Positions 25,834-37,356 of a stretch of 64,000 nt of DNA are shown here, piece after piece; position 1 is the first letter of the stretch; every line of letters begins with the position of its first letter. The stretch spans positions 1,054,001 through 1,118,000 of the forward strand of contig PUDQ02000033.1 of NCBI GenBank assembly GCA_002964805.2, written 5' to 3'. The notes beneath the pieces are model-generated. The model did not search any database. It worked only from the letters and a program-made list of their open reading frames with translations, and was not told the origin of the DNA. The stretch comes from Trametes villosa (Eukaryota > Basidiomycota > Agaricomycetes > Polyporales > Polyporaceae). The translations under genes and the position numbers were made by a program.

Positions 25834-28376
25834 AACCACAAGGCGATTGTACTCTGGGACCCAAAGGCTCACGCGAAACTCGCCTCGGACGACGCATGCA
25901 CATCTATCCTGCAATACGAGCTACCCCGCGCGCCGTCTACCATCCGCCCGCCCTACCAGTCACCACATAGCGCAGACGTGAAGCTCCGCTATGTCCCGCC
26001 GCTCGTATACTACTGCCTTACTGCCCTGGCGGAGTACCCGGACGATATGCACGCTCTAGGAGCTGCACGGTTACGCTACGAGGCTCCGTGGTCCCACAAC
26101 CAATTCGACATCCTATCTGCACTCTTCCCGACGTACTGCCCATTCGACGGCGATGCCAAGGACTTCGACCTGACTCTGGTCGACCCGCGTCTCTGGGCTG
26201 TAATAATACAGGCCTACGAGAACCTTCCACCTTGCTTCCGCCAATATACGCTCCCTCTCTCCGACGCCCACCTGCCGCTGCTACAGACTATCCCGAGCAC
26301 GAAGCACTTCTCTCTCATAACCACACTGTCTCTGACTCGGTGCAGAGTGCTCACCGACGACACCATACTAGAACTGCGACACCTGCATACGCTTGCCGCT
26401 CTGGACGTGAGCATCACCGCGGTCGGAACCTGGGGCATCAGCAGATTGGCTAAGAGCCTCGCGTGGACCGAGGCCGAGCCTACTCATCCTGCTGAGCGCC
26501 GCGGGCCCTGGGGTCTGCGTATCCTGGACCTGCGGGACTGCATGAACGTCGACGACAAAGTATTCTACTGGCTTGTCCGCTTTCCGTTGCTCAGCGTGGT
26601 CGGTGGGTGACTGAGCCAATAGAGCATGTGCATTATTCGCTGAGATACTAACAATGTGATCCAGATTTGCGCGGCACGGTCTGCAAGCCATGGCAAAATC
26701 TAGGTTTACCATTCAAGGCTTGCGGAGTAACATCTCTCTACTACCCAACACCGCTGGCGAAGGCAATAGACCGTCTGGCCTATAACGGTGAAACGAAGAG
26801 CAAGCCGCTCTTCTCGCATCCGACGCCGTTCATGCTCAACATCAACGCCCTCCACCACAAAGAGGGCCCGAGGCTCTCACACCCCACCTCACAATCCCTC
26901 AATCACCTGTATCGCGACACCGATGACGACAGCGACGGCCCCGTGCAGTTTATTGGGCGCCGCAGGGACGTCTTCCAGCCGTACGAGCCTCCGCTCACTC
27001 CGCCTGTCGAGCAGCCCAGCGCAGTTCCTACCACTCAACCCGAAGTATTCGGACACGACAGCGAGGACGACAGGTCGCAGGCGAGCAACTCCGACGACGA
27101 AGAAGACGACGAGGACGATCGCGACGAGGACGAGGATGACCGGTACCTGTCGCCCGAGCCATCGGGTCCATGGGACATGGGCGCAGATCCCATGGAGGAG
27201 GGCTTCAGGGAATTCTTGCGGCCTCCGAGGCCTGAGAGCCCCCGATTGGATGACGACTGGAACGGGATGATCGACGTCGCCGAGGACGAGGGTCGCAAGT
27301 ACCTCCAGCAGCGCAACGCCGTCATGTTCTACGCCCCCAAACCGCGCCGCGTCTCTTCTATGCCTGATGTCGCAGCTCGGAACCCACAGCCCCAGCCCAA
27401 AGGCGATCCGCTTATGCTGTTCCGCCCGTCGCCGCCTTGGAGCGCGCTCCCCACCTCCCCGCCGGCGAAGCCTGCATCATCCAAGGCATCCTCCTCGACA
27501 ACGCACTCGATGCCACAAAGCGTGTTCTCATCCGACTCCACATCCGCTCTCAAGCGCAAGCGCAGCGGCCTCCAGGAGACCGCACCCGCATCTGCAGATC
27601 AGGCGCGCCAGCGCATGCACGCTCTCTCTGCCATTCAGAGTATGTACCAAATGGCGCAGAAACGTATGGGGAAGGAGAAGGCGGGCGCGACTAGCGCGCA
27701 GCCTAGGATGGTCATGCCGGGACGTGTGAATCCGTTCGCGCGGACGGCGCAGGCTGGCAAGCAGAAGACCGCCCCGGTTGTGCAGAAGAAGGCCTCTGGG
27801 GCATCGGGCGAGCCGTCAAGCTCGCGTGTCTCCGCATCGACTCGTCCACCGGAGGTTGCGAGAACCGACGGCGCGCCGTCCAAATCGAAGCACCCACAAT
27901 CGCCTCAGGCCGCATCGTCCTCCTCGAAAGCTGGTACCTCCCCGCACACAGGCCCTAGCACGCGTCCCAGCAAACACCCCGCTGAGCAGGAGGCTCCTGC
28001 CGAGCCGCCTCGACCCGCGAAGAAGCTCAAGCCCATTAGCACCCTCACCGTCCCCGACTGGCCGAACGCGAACCACAAGCCTGTGACGTACCACGCACCC
28101 AAGCCCCGGCCACCTCCGCCTAAGCCGCAGGTCCAAACGACACTACCTACCTCCCAGGCTTCTGCGAAGCTCCCGGATAAGGCGAAGACGAAAAGGCGGG
28201 TGTCCGCGCCGGTTGTGTCGACACCTCGGCTGGAGATGGTTGCGCTCGCTGAGAAGCCCAGCAAGTTGGAGGGGACGAAGGGCAAGGCGGACAAGGCACC
28301 GAGCAAGGGCCAGAAGGGGAAAGGCAAGGAAAAGAAGGGCGTGGGATTCGACTGGAAGAATTGGGGCGGGAGGTGA
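25831..28376 (+). CDS. Leucine-rich-repeat-like protein with long disordered basic tail
   Basis: Two exons (25831 to about 26606, then about 26665 to 28376) give roughly 830 residues. The N-terminal third is globular (YVPPLVYYCLTALAEYP; DILSALFPTYCPFDG), then LRR/RNI-like units: ITTLSLTRCRVLTDDTI, HTLAALDVSITAVGTWG, GLRILDLRDCMNVDDK, and FPLLSVV spliced to DLRGT. The C-terminal two thirds are low complexity: an acidic Asp/Glu run (DEEDDEDDRDEDEDD), Ser/Pro-rich stretches and many Lys-rich clusters, ending KNWGGR. This suggests a nuclear adaptor or scaffold, perhaps F-box-like, but no F-box is visible. Function not recognised. Confidence 0.7.
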
Positions 28377-28574
28377 CCTGAACTTGCCGGACATTGCTGA
28401 TGTATATTCCGCACGACGACACTGATCTCCACTAGCAGTTAGCATTGTCTCACCTATACGATCGCTCGGTATTGGGAGCTTTTAGAGGATAATATTACAG
28501 TACACTATCGATAACAGATACCAAACAGAAGCAACAAACCTATACCAGTCCGACAAACGCAAGGGCACCTCCGT

Positions 28575-29834
28575 TCAGTACCTCCGACGGCCAGGGGAAC
28601 GCGAACGCTCTCTCCTCCGGTCACTGCAACACAAGCGCACACACATCATCAGCTACGCCTCACGCCACGTACAAACACCACCACTCACTCGTAACGCGAG
28701 TGCCTATCGTAGCCCCGGTCACGCTCGCGGTAATCGTCTCGGGACGAGCGGAAGTCGCGGTCGCCGCCGCGCCCGGGCGTGGCACCCGGCGGGGGCGCGC
28801 CTGAGCCGGGAGCACCGACCGGGGGTCCCACGGGCTGGCCCGCCGCCTTGCGCTTCTCTCGCTCCTCCTTGAACTTGATCAACATGTTGCGGAGCTCGTG
28901 GTAGCCGAGATGCATCTGGTGGGTTGTGAGTACTATCCCGAGATGACAGAAGGATGACGTCGGAGCGTACCTTTCCACCGAAGTGGTCTGCGAGACGACG
29001 ATCGGAGTCGAGCACGGAGAGGTAGGCACCGCAGACGTCACAGACACGGAGTTTTTGGTGGCCAGACGCTCCCGACGTGTCAGTGAGTTGTTGCAGTTCC
29101 CGCTAGAGTAACGCATCAGTTTCCTCAGCCTGGTGTGAGTGCCGGGTATACGCACCTCCTTGTCCGCCTTCTCGCTCTTCAGCGCCTCAATAGCCGCCAT
29201 CTCCCTCATAGACTCGTCCACCTTGCCCTGCTCGCCCAGCGTCTCGATCTTCTCGGTACCTCCTTGAATAGCGAGCTCGATCTCCGCAATTTCCCTCATC
29301 TGCAGGTGATCAGTAAGCTGAACACCACACACACACACACGTATAAGACGCACCAAGTTCGTCGTCTTCGCGTTCTCCTCGGGGGTCTTCTCCAGGCGCC
29401 GGTGCGCAGCGCGGATGCGGCGGTCGCACTCGTCGACGAACGCGAAGATGTTGGACTCGTACTCGGTCTGGAAGCGCGCGAAGACGGGGTCGTTCGGGTT
29501 CGCCTCGCGCGCGGCGAGGAACTCGGTCTTCAGCCGCTCGGTGTGCGACTTCGGGCACGCGCCGAGGTCCATTTTCTGCACAAGGGCGGTCAGTGGCGCT
29601 CTGCGGCGAGAGGGAGGAGGAGACGGACTGTGTTCGTGAAGAGGGTGTGGGGGCAGGTGCCGCAGAGGAAGTTCTTGCACACTTTCTCGTCGGACCAGTG
29701 GAGGTTCGCGTTGGACACGCCCATGGCCTCCGGGCCCATCATTTGCTGTACGAGGTCAGACGCGCTCCCGTACACAATTGCTGAGCAGGACGTACCTCGA
29801 GGAGCTTCCTCTGCATCTCTGCCAAGCGACCCAT
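28575..29834 (-). CDS. LUC7: U1 snRNP splicing factor LUC7
   Basis: LUC7 family, a U1 snRNP component that helps 5' splice-site recognition. The start ATG at 29834-29832 gives MGRLAEMQRKLLE, then EQMMGPEAMG. The first zinc finger is CCCH-like (VCKNFLCGTCPHTLF, then LGACPKSHTERLK). A long helical region follows (VDECDRRIRAAHRRLEKTP; IETLGEQGKVDESMREM). The second finger is LRVCDVCGAYLSVLDSD, then ADHFGGKMHLGYHELR. After a Pro/Gly stretch the protein ends in Arg/Asp dipeptides. An in-frame TGA follows RYE, but GTGAGT there is a good donor: splicing to 28623 adds DRRRERSRSPGRRRY and a TGA at 28577-28575. I chose this RS-type end because it fits the family. Confidence 0.92.
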
Positions 29835-30190
29835 GTTGTGCAAGAAGGATAGAGATGAGCCGGGGGAGTGCTGAAGGTGCTGTGCGCGGCAGTGAGCAGT
29901 GGGTGTTTCGCGTCAAGGACGAGTTTGCGCGTGTTTGCTCCTGGTGCGCCCAAGTACAGTACTCCGGCGTCTATTCATTTGTTCTTACACGGTTCTTCGA
30001 ACAGACCTTGGGCTGCCATTCTAGCACATTCTACAAGAGATGAAAAACTCTGGGTCGAGTAGACATAAGGGACACGGTGATGCAAGATGTTTATGCACTA
30101 AAAATGATGATGTGGGTCGCAATGACCCTACTGATACAGGATGTATGATGCTACAGCTCCGTTGACTTCCAGTCCGAGATTTCCTTTGCT

Positions 30191-30695
30191 CTAAACCAAG
30201 CGACTCTTCTCCGCATATCCGACGTCCTCGCCCGTTACGCCGGCCGCACCGGAAAGGACGGAGTCTCTCTGTTGCTTGTCCCGGGCGAGCTCGTCGGTGG
30301 TTATAGGTGCGTCTTGTTCAATACGACGTTGGTTGATCTGGTCCTCGAACCGATCGACAGCTACAGGTGACGGGTGAGTATCGAGGCGGAGCAGAGCAAC
30401 GGAATATTGCCTTATAACCTCTATCAAGTCGGGCTGCGAAGTCTTGTGTCAGACATCGTCCAGATGGAATTTAGATTGAATAGGACATACATTGCTCGCC
30501 GCGAAGACCAGCTGTATCGAATTTCTCCTCCTGCGGAGGCACCATCCATGACTGTCCGGTGGGGACGTTCTTGGACGAGTTGGTTGACTTTTCTTCCTGG
30601 GGAGGGACGAGGAAGCTGGTATCGTCAAGGAGGGGCTCAGAACGGGAGCCGCGGGTCTCCCTCTTCTCTTCCTGGGGTGCGAGGAGGTGGCTCAT
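30191..30695 (-). CDS. Small uncharacterised gene with threefold PQEEK repeat
   Basis: An ATG at 30695 opens a frame with three spaced copies of APQEEK/VPPQEEK in the first 60 residues (MSHLLAPQEEK; SFLVPPQEEK; SWMVPPQEEK), period about 22-25 residues. A GTATGT donor near 30492 is followed by an intron-like gap. A second open block (30427-30191) reads PDLIEVIRQYSVALLRLD and ends EDVGYAEKSRLV. The donor phase (1) does not match the block-2 frame (phase 0), so either a tiny exon is missed, the blocks are not joined, or one base is wrong. I do not recognise the family. It sits between the LUC7 and AsnRS genes. Confidence 0.4.
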
Positions 30696-30975
30696 GATGG
30701 CAAAGGTAGTGTTGTAAGGTGAAGTAAGTGTGGTCGTGTGAGGGTGGATGAGCGAATGTAAGTGAGTATCCCCCTGTCGCCCTCGCCTCTATATAAGCCG
30801 GAACTCCTGCCCTGGGAAAGTTGACATCATACGACGCTCATCACGAGTCCCTGTGGACGCGGTGGCTCCCGGCTGAACAGCGAATACACCACCTGCCTTT
30901 CCGGGAACTGCACTCGTGCGACATGACGCGCCACGGGCGCTCTGCACGCTCGCGCGGACCGCGTCGCGCGACGGT
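30696..30975. promoter_or_regulatory. Divergent promoter region upstream of mitochondrial AsnRS
   Basis: The spacer between the small minus-strand gene and AsnRS. A good TATA-like box TATATAAG lies at about 30789-30796. CGCGTCGCG occurs at 30960-30968, just before the AsnRS ATG. Confidence 0.45.
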
Positions 30976-32583
30976 ATGCTTTCTCGCCGGTTCCTCTCTA
31001 CCGCTGCCTCCCTGCCTCCCACCATCCGCCAGCTCCTCGCGCATCCAAAACCACCGGTCGAGGGAGAGATAAAAGTCAATGGCTGGGTAAAGTCAATACG
31101 CCGGCAGAAGAAGGTCGCGTTCGCGGTCATCTCCGATGGCTCCTCCGAGCCAGGACTCCAAGCCGTTTTCGCCGACGTCACGTTGGCCAAACGGTGCGTC
31201 GGTGTCGGAGTACTCGGGATTGGCGCGCCCGGGCTGACGGCTTTCTCGTTGCTAGTTTGACAAATGGCGCAAGCGTACAGCTGCGCGGGACGCTGGCGGA
31301 AAGCCCAGGGTCAGGTCAGGCGCAAGAGCTGAAGGTGTCCGGAGTTGAGGTGCTCGGGGAATGCGACCCAGAAGTACGTCGCTCTTGTACTCGGAACGCT
31401 TCCTTGCCTAACCATAAATGCAGACATACCCTATGCAAAAGCAAGCCCTGACCGTTGAATACTTGCGGGACCATTGTCATCTGAGGGCGCGCACTCAAGA
31501 GATCGGTGCCATGCTACGCCTGCGCGATTCTGTATCTAGAGCATTCGGTTCCTACTTCCATGTAAGCCAGCCCTTGTGCTCGTCCACCCGGCGTGTGCTC
31601 ACTACCAGCAGACTAATGGCTTCGTACACGTAAACACCCCCATACTCACCTCTAATGACTGCGAAGGCGCAGGCGAGACCTTCCGCATCGTCCCCTCCTC
31701 CGACTCCCCACCCACTCCCTCCCAAACGCAGCCCACCCCAGGGGGCTCCCCCTCCGAATACTTCAACCACCCCGCCTACCTCACCGTCTCCTCCCAACTG
31801 CACCTCGAAGCCCTCGCCGCGGCGCTCTCGCGCGTCTACACGCTCTCCCCCTGCTTCCGTGCCGAGCGGTCGCAGACCAGCCGGCACCTCGCCGAGTTCT
31901 GGATGCTCGAGGCCGAGTGGGCGTTCACGTCCTCCGTCGCGGACCTCTGCGACGTCGTCGAGCGCGCCCTCCGCGCCGTCCTCTCAGAACATACCTCCAG
32001 CCTCGACCTGGCCGCCCTCTGGCGCAGCAAGAAGCATGCCGGCGACGGGCTCCTCGCGCTCGCGGACGCGCCCGGGCGGTGGCGGCGCATGACGTACACA
32101 GAGGCCGTGGACGCGCTCACGGCGCACCACGCTGCGACGGGCGCGTTCGAGTTCGCGCCGGTGTGGGGCAAGGGCCTACAGAGCGAGCACGAGCGCTGGC
32201 TCGCGGACGAGCACGTCCACGGGCCCGTGTTCGTCACGGACTACCCCGCCGCGCTCAAGCCGTTCTACATGCGCGCGAACGACGAGAGCGAGGGCGAACC
32301 CGGGCCGACCGTCGCCTGCTTCGACCTACTCGTGCCTGGGCTGGGAGAGCTTGCTGGAGGGTCGCTGCGTGAGGAGCGCCCGGCGCTGTTAGAGGCGGCG
32401 ATCGAGCGGCACGGGCTGGACAAGGCGGACTATGCGTGGTATCTGGACTTGAGGAAGTATGGCGGGGCGCCGCATGGAGGGTTTGGGCTGGGGTTCGAGA
32501 GGCTAATTAGCTGGATTAGCGGGATTGAGAGCGTGCGGGAGTGCGTCGCGATGCCGCGATGGGCGGGCAGGATGCTGTTGTAG
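30976..32583 (+). CDS. SLM5: Mitochondrial asparaginyl-tRNA synthetase
   Basis: Class IIb aminoacyl-tRNA synthetase charging mitochondrial tRNA-Asn. I chose the ATG at 30976 because it starts a typical presequence (MLSRRFLSTAASLPPTIR). The OB-fold anticodon-binding domain follows (KVNGWVKSIRRQKKVAFAVI). Three short introns interrupt the first half. The catalytic core has NTPILTSNDCEGAGETF, HLEALAAALSRVYTLSPCFR, motif 2 FRAERSQTSRHLAEFWMLE, and motif 3 GGFGLGFERLI near the end. About 480 residues, ending GRMLL and TAG. The ALSRVYTLSPCFRAE sequence and the ND/EGAGE pattern favour Asn over Asp or Lys specificity. Probably the orthologue of yeast SLM5. Confidence 0.9.
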
Positions 32584-33152
32584 CTAGTGTAACTCCCGGT
32601 GATAATTCGAACGTCGACTGGAAATGCGGGGAGAGCCTTCGGTGCGCTGCTCTCGTGAGATGTTGCGCTTTGTATAGCTTACGGTCTCTAGAGAGGTTTC
32701 GTGGGACAAAGTCTGGACAACAAGATGACGACGGATGACTTTGACAGAGATACACTATATACAGTGATACAGGCTCGTGCGGCAGTGGTAGGCATCCCAC
32801 GACTGGCAGAGGACTAGGTACACAGCTACGCTAACTAGATGCAGGGACTGCAACGTAACGTATGGTTTGTGCGGGGGGTAACAGAGCAAGACGGTGAATG
32901 TAAGAGAGGAGTCGAGGCAGACGTATTCTAAGGATTATGCGGTTGTGAAAACGGGAGGGCGGAGAGTACAGATGGAAAGTGCGAGGGGTTCTGATAAGAG
33001 GCTATGGACACAAGGAGAACATGCATGAAAGATGAGAATGGAGAATGGAGAAGGTGACGATGAGCGAGGGATACGAGGAGTGCAGAGCGGAAGTAAACAT
33101 TTTGAGGCGGACACGGTGACAAGGGGAGTGGGTCGAGGAGCAAGCGAAACGC
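32584..33152. other. Convergent intergenic region
   Basis: This is 569 bases between two gene ends (AsnRS and the J-domain protein). No gene is visible. The right half is purine-rich with repeated GGAGAATGGAGAA-type words near 33036-33055. Confidence 0.45.
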
Positions 33153-35246
33153 TTAAACGGCCTGCGGTTGGCCAGCGGGAGCTTGACCGCGACCGCGTCC
33201 GCGACCACGGCCCCGGTACTGGCCTCTTCCTCGTCCCCGACCACGTCCTGCAGGTGAAGCCTCGTTCACAGGGGAAGGCGTAGCGCTCGGGTCGACGCTT
33301 GGGGAAGCAGGTTGCGACTGGTGCGGGAGTCGTGGCTGGAAAGACTTGCCGCGGTTCCCTCTGCCGCGCGGAGGACGAGGGCTGGAGGAGCCCGATGGCG
33401 AGGCGGAAGACGACGGGGTCTGGGGTTGTTCGGAGGCGGGGGATGCAGCCGCAGAGCGCTCGTCCTCGACCGTGACAGTGGGTCTGGGGCGACGTGCCTG
33501 CTTGCCATTCTGTTGACGGGGAGGCGAGGATTGCGACGAGGCAGGCTCCTCGTCAGGAGTGTCGACGGAGGAGGGGTCGTAGTTCCCGTACGTCGCGAAG
33601 AGGTTCACGAGCTCGGAGAACTTCGCCTGCGGGGTGACGCTGGACTTGTACACGGGCGTGTTCAGTCTCGCCCATGCTTCGTCGAGCTCCTCCTTGGAGT
33701 GCAGGTGTTTGTCCAGAACCATCCACACGAGCTCGGGCTCGCGGGTGTCGAGCGCAATGCGCAAGTTGGACCTGCCCTCTGGTGACCGGTAGATGGCCTC
33801 GTAGTCCTCGTCGTCTGGTACGTACGACTCGAAGAAGTGGCGGATCACCGCAGGATGCCTGTTCTCGAGGGCGACATGGAAGGCGGTCATGTCCTTTCCG
33901 TCGCGCTCCTCCGGTTCGGCGCCTGTATATATGTTAGCACGGTATCACCACAGTGGACACGCCTAGACATACTATGAGAGTCGAGCCACTCGACCAGGTC
34001 GGCATCCCCCTTCTTTGCGGCAATGTGCAGCAGCGTCTGCTTGGGGTCTGCGGGTGGCGACTTCACGAAAGCCTCTGAGTCCTTGCGAAGTTCACCGCCG
34101 GCAGCATCCACATTGTCTTCCCAGACACCTTTGCGAACGGCCGCAGCGTTCCCCTGCCTGGCAGCGGCGAACACCTTGGAGCGCGTGCTCTGTAGCTGCT
34201 CCTGCAGCGCGCGCGCTTTCTGCTCTGCGTTCTTACGCGAGGCTGCGGCCTCGGCCTTCTTGTTCACGGTCTTCATGCGTTGCCGCTCCTCCGCCTCGCG
34301 GCGTTCTGATATGGTTTGTCAGCCGGCTTGTCCGCGGAAATCCCTAAAGCAACGGGGACTCACCGCGCTCGCGCTCCTTCTCCTGGTTGGCCTTACGGAT
34401 GGCCTCTTCGTGGGCACGGCGCTGGGCAGCTTGTTCCTGACGTTCGCGCGCCGCCCGCAGGCGCGCAGTATATTGGTCAGGAGTTTCGTGTGGTGCTTTC
34501 TCGTGCTGGTGTTGATGGTGGTACCCTGGTAGTGGGGATCGGTCAGCATCTCCTGGCGCGGTTATATGCCCCAACTTACGGGCTTGGGAAAACCGGTTTG
34601 CACGACCCCTAAGGAGCTCTTCAAAGAGGAACCTGGATTGCCATCTACAGTCAGCAGGAGTTCCACGAGATTCGGACAGCAGGCTCTGGATCCTCACATG
34701 TAGAAGTCCATATGTTCGTCGTAGTCGGACTCGTACTCGTCGTACTCGTCGTAGAAGTCGTATTCATCGTCGTAGTCTTCGTAGTCATCATAGTCATCGT
34801 ACTCGTAGTCCGCGAACGGATGGAAATGACTGTGACTGTGGGTATGACTGTGGCCGTGGGAGTGACCATGGCTGTGTGCGTGCGGGTGATTGTGGCGGAG
34901 GGGCGGGGACGAGGAGCGATCGAGGTGTTTTAGAAGGACGTTGTAAGCCTCGCTGAGCTTCTGGAACTGGGCGGTCGCGTCCGCGTCGCCGGGATTCTTG
35001 TCCGGGTGCGTCTTGAGCGCAAGCTGGGTTGCATTACGCGCCGTCAGAATTCAAAATCAAGATGAGATAAACGCATAGTGCTCACCTGTTTGTATGTCGA
35101 CTTGACGACCTCGAGGGTCGTGCCCTGCAGTAGGGGTGGTCAGCGCCACTCCTCTGTACACAAAGTCGCTTTCAGAGCGTTGTACCCACCTGCTCGAGGC
35201 CGAGAGTCGTGTACGCCTCGATGACGGTGGTATGCTTGTGAACCAT
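33153..35246 (-). CDS. J-domain cochaperone with His-rich, acidic, ankyrin and RGG regions
   Basis: An Hsp70 cochaperone-like protein with an unusual chain of parts. The start ATG at 35246-35244 gives MVHKHTTVIEAYTTLGLEQ. Two short introns later the J domain shows STYKQLALKTHPDKNPGD and AQFQKLSEAYNVLLKHLD; the HPD tripeptide is intact. Then come alternating His residues (HAHSHGHSHGHSHTHSHSH), an Asp/Tyr/Glu-rich tract (YEYDDYDDYEDYDDEY), a charged helix (ERQEQAAQRRAHEEAIRK), and ankyrin-like units (TLLHIAAKKGDADLVEWLDSH; TAFHVALENRHPAVIRHFFE). It ends in Ser/Pro-rich and RG-repeat sequence (GRGRGRGQYRGRGRGRGRG). HxH repeats can bind metals, and RG repeats often bind RNA; both roles are inferred here. 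Confidence 0.82.
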
Positions 35247-35541
35247 GGTGTTGGGGGGAGTACCAGTGGCGGGAAAGAGGAGGTGTGGCACGGAGAAGGA
35301 GGAAAAACGCGTGCCCGCAGGCGCCCAGACGCGTCCTCATATCCGTCGCGTGCCTCCTGCCATATATGGTTGAGCCGGAAACGCGTCGCGCAGGGCGCTT
35401 CGACCCTCTCCTCCGTCACTCCGAGCCTGCTTGGACCCGTCATCCTCCGCTTCGCCTCCTCCGCCTCAACTGTTGCCTCTCGACCCTGCGGGGTGCTTGG
35501 ACTCACTGAAGAACTGGCTAGCTTGATTCCAAGAGGCGACA
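35247..35541. promoter_or_regulatory. Bidirectional promoter of the J-domain protein and BCS1
   Basis: A 295-base head-to-head spacer. It contains ACGCGTCGCG at 35381-35390, GACGCGTC at about 35328-35335, and a CATATATGG word at 35361-35369. A chaperone and a mitochondrial AAA chaperone probably share control elements here. Confidence 0.5.
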
Positions 35542-37250
35542 ATGGAGCCAGGCGCGAGCTCAAGCATACCGCCCATCCAGCATGCTGCTGGACCATCCGA
35601 CATTGCAGGCTCTACACCTTCTCTTCCTGGGCCCAGTGGGCTGAATAGCGCGCAAAACTCGTCTTTTCTATCTGCCATCCTCAATGACAAGTGCGTCCCC
35701 TCTCCCGTCTGGGTAGTGCCGTGACTGAAGGGCCGCCGTGAAGCATAGCCCATACTTTCAGGCCGGGTTCGGCATCATGGTGCGCCTCGCAGCTTTTCGC
35801 TCACCTTGGATAGCCCCTCACGCATGGTACAGGGTTTAGGCGTGGGATTGACTGCCCTGCGCCGCGGCGTGACCCTCTCCGCCTCCGCGCTACGGCGGCA
35901 GATGCTCGTCTCGCTTGAGATGAACAACAAGGACCCGGCGTACGACTATTTCCTCACCTGGATGTCGCACCAGTCCGCACGCGCGGAGGCCGGCGGCGCG
36001 CCTTGGTGGAAGATGCGTTCCGCCCCTACATGGATGCGCAGTCGCCAGCTCGGCGTACAGACGCTCCATGAACAGCGGAAGAATGGCAGCTCGTCCGTTA
36101 TGTTCAAGCTCGTCGCGGGTCCGGGTACACATTATTTGCGCTACCGTAAAGTGTGGATGCAGGTCAGTCAGTGATTAACGTTGCAAGAAAAGAAATGTCC
36201 CGACATTTGTACCTGCACAGATCAAGCGCGAGCGTGAAACGAAGTCGCCAAACCTCATGACGGGCGCGCCTTGGGAGACCATCACGATCACAACCCTGTT
36301 CCGCGACCGTGAAGTGTTCGCCGACCTTCTTTCCGAGGCGCGCGATCTTGCGCTGCGCGGTCAGGAAGGCAAGTTGGTGATTAACATCCCATGGGGTATC
36401 GAGTGGAAGCCGTTTGGCCAGCCAAGGCGAAAACGACCTATACGGAGCGTTGTGCTAGAGGAAGGCGTAGCTGAGAAAATCGAGGACGACGTCAAGGCGT
36501 TCCTTCAACGACGACAGTGGTACGCCGACCGAGGTAGGCAATGCTGGTTCTCCCCACCATTCCTTCCGCTCACGAGTGACCATAGGTATCCCATATCGCC
36601 GCGGCTACCTCCTTCACGGCCCACCGGGGTCGGGCAAGTCCTCCTTCATCCAAGCGCTCGCCGGCGCGCTCAACTACGACATCTGCGTGCTCAACCTCTC
36701 CGAGCGCGGCCTCGCGGACGACAAGCTCATCCACCTCCTCGCGAACACGCCCGAGCGCGCGTTCGTGCTCATCGAGGACATCGACGCCGCGTTCAACCAG
36801 CGCGTGCAGTCCTCCGCGGACGGCTACCAGTCCGCGGTCACGTTCTCCGGCTTCCTCAACGCGCTCGACGGCGTCGCGTCTGGGGAGGAGCGCGTCGTGT
36901 TCATGACGACGAACCATCCCGAGCGCCTCGACCCCGCGCTCATCCGCCCCGGCCGCGTCGACCTCGCGGTGCTCATCGACGACGCGTCCCCGCGCCAGAC
37001 GCGCGCGCTCTTCGAGCGCTTCTACGGGCCTGGGGAGGAGGGCCAGGAGGGGTGGGAGCGGATCCCGGAGGACGTGCTGAAGGGCCTGGCGGACGAAGTG
37101 GAGGAGATCGTGCGCGAGGAGTCGGCGAAGGGCCGCAGGATCAGTATGGCGGCTCTGCAGGGCCTGTTCATCAGGAGTACGGCGCGCGACGCGGTGCGTG
37201 AGGTCCGGACGCTGTTCGTCGAGCGGCCGCAACCGCCGCAGCCGCGATGA
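35542..37250 (+). CDS. BCS1: Mitochondrial AAA chaperone BCS1
   Basis: Inner-membrane AAA ATPase that inserts the folded Rieske Fe-S subunit into complex III. Exon 1 (35542 to about 35690) is a Ser/Pro/Gly-rich leader. The next small exon, with its acceptor just after 35750, reads [11 protein letters not shown] and joins [12 protein letters not shown], the membrane anchor. The BCS1-specific domain follows ([57 protein letters not shown]). The AAA core has Walker [10 protein letters not shown], Walker [13 protein letters not shown], the sensor region [20 protein letters not shown] and the arginine finger GRVDL. The C-terminus is short and Pro/Gln-rich, ending QPPQPR. About 470 residues. Confidence 0.94.
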
Positions 37251-37356
37251 GCGAAAAGTACCGATACAATCTATTAGACCGCCCGAGGAATAACTTAGTG
37301 TGATACAGCGTGCTGGAGTGTGGCGTGCATGTCGTGAGGTGAGCAGATGCAGAATG

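Noticed and set aside
29325..29342. (AC)n microsatellite in a LUC7 intron
   Set aside because: An ordinary short simple repeat, with no sign of a function beyond length variation.
29120..30043. A 302-codon plus-strand frame opposite LUC7
   Set aside because: It is the antisense shadow of the conserved LUC7 exons.
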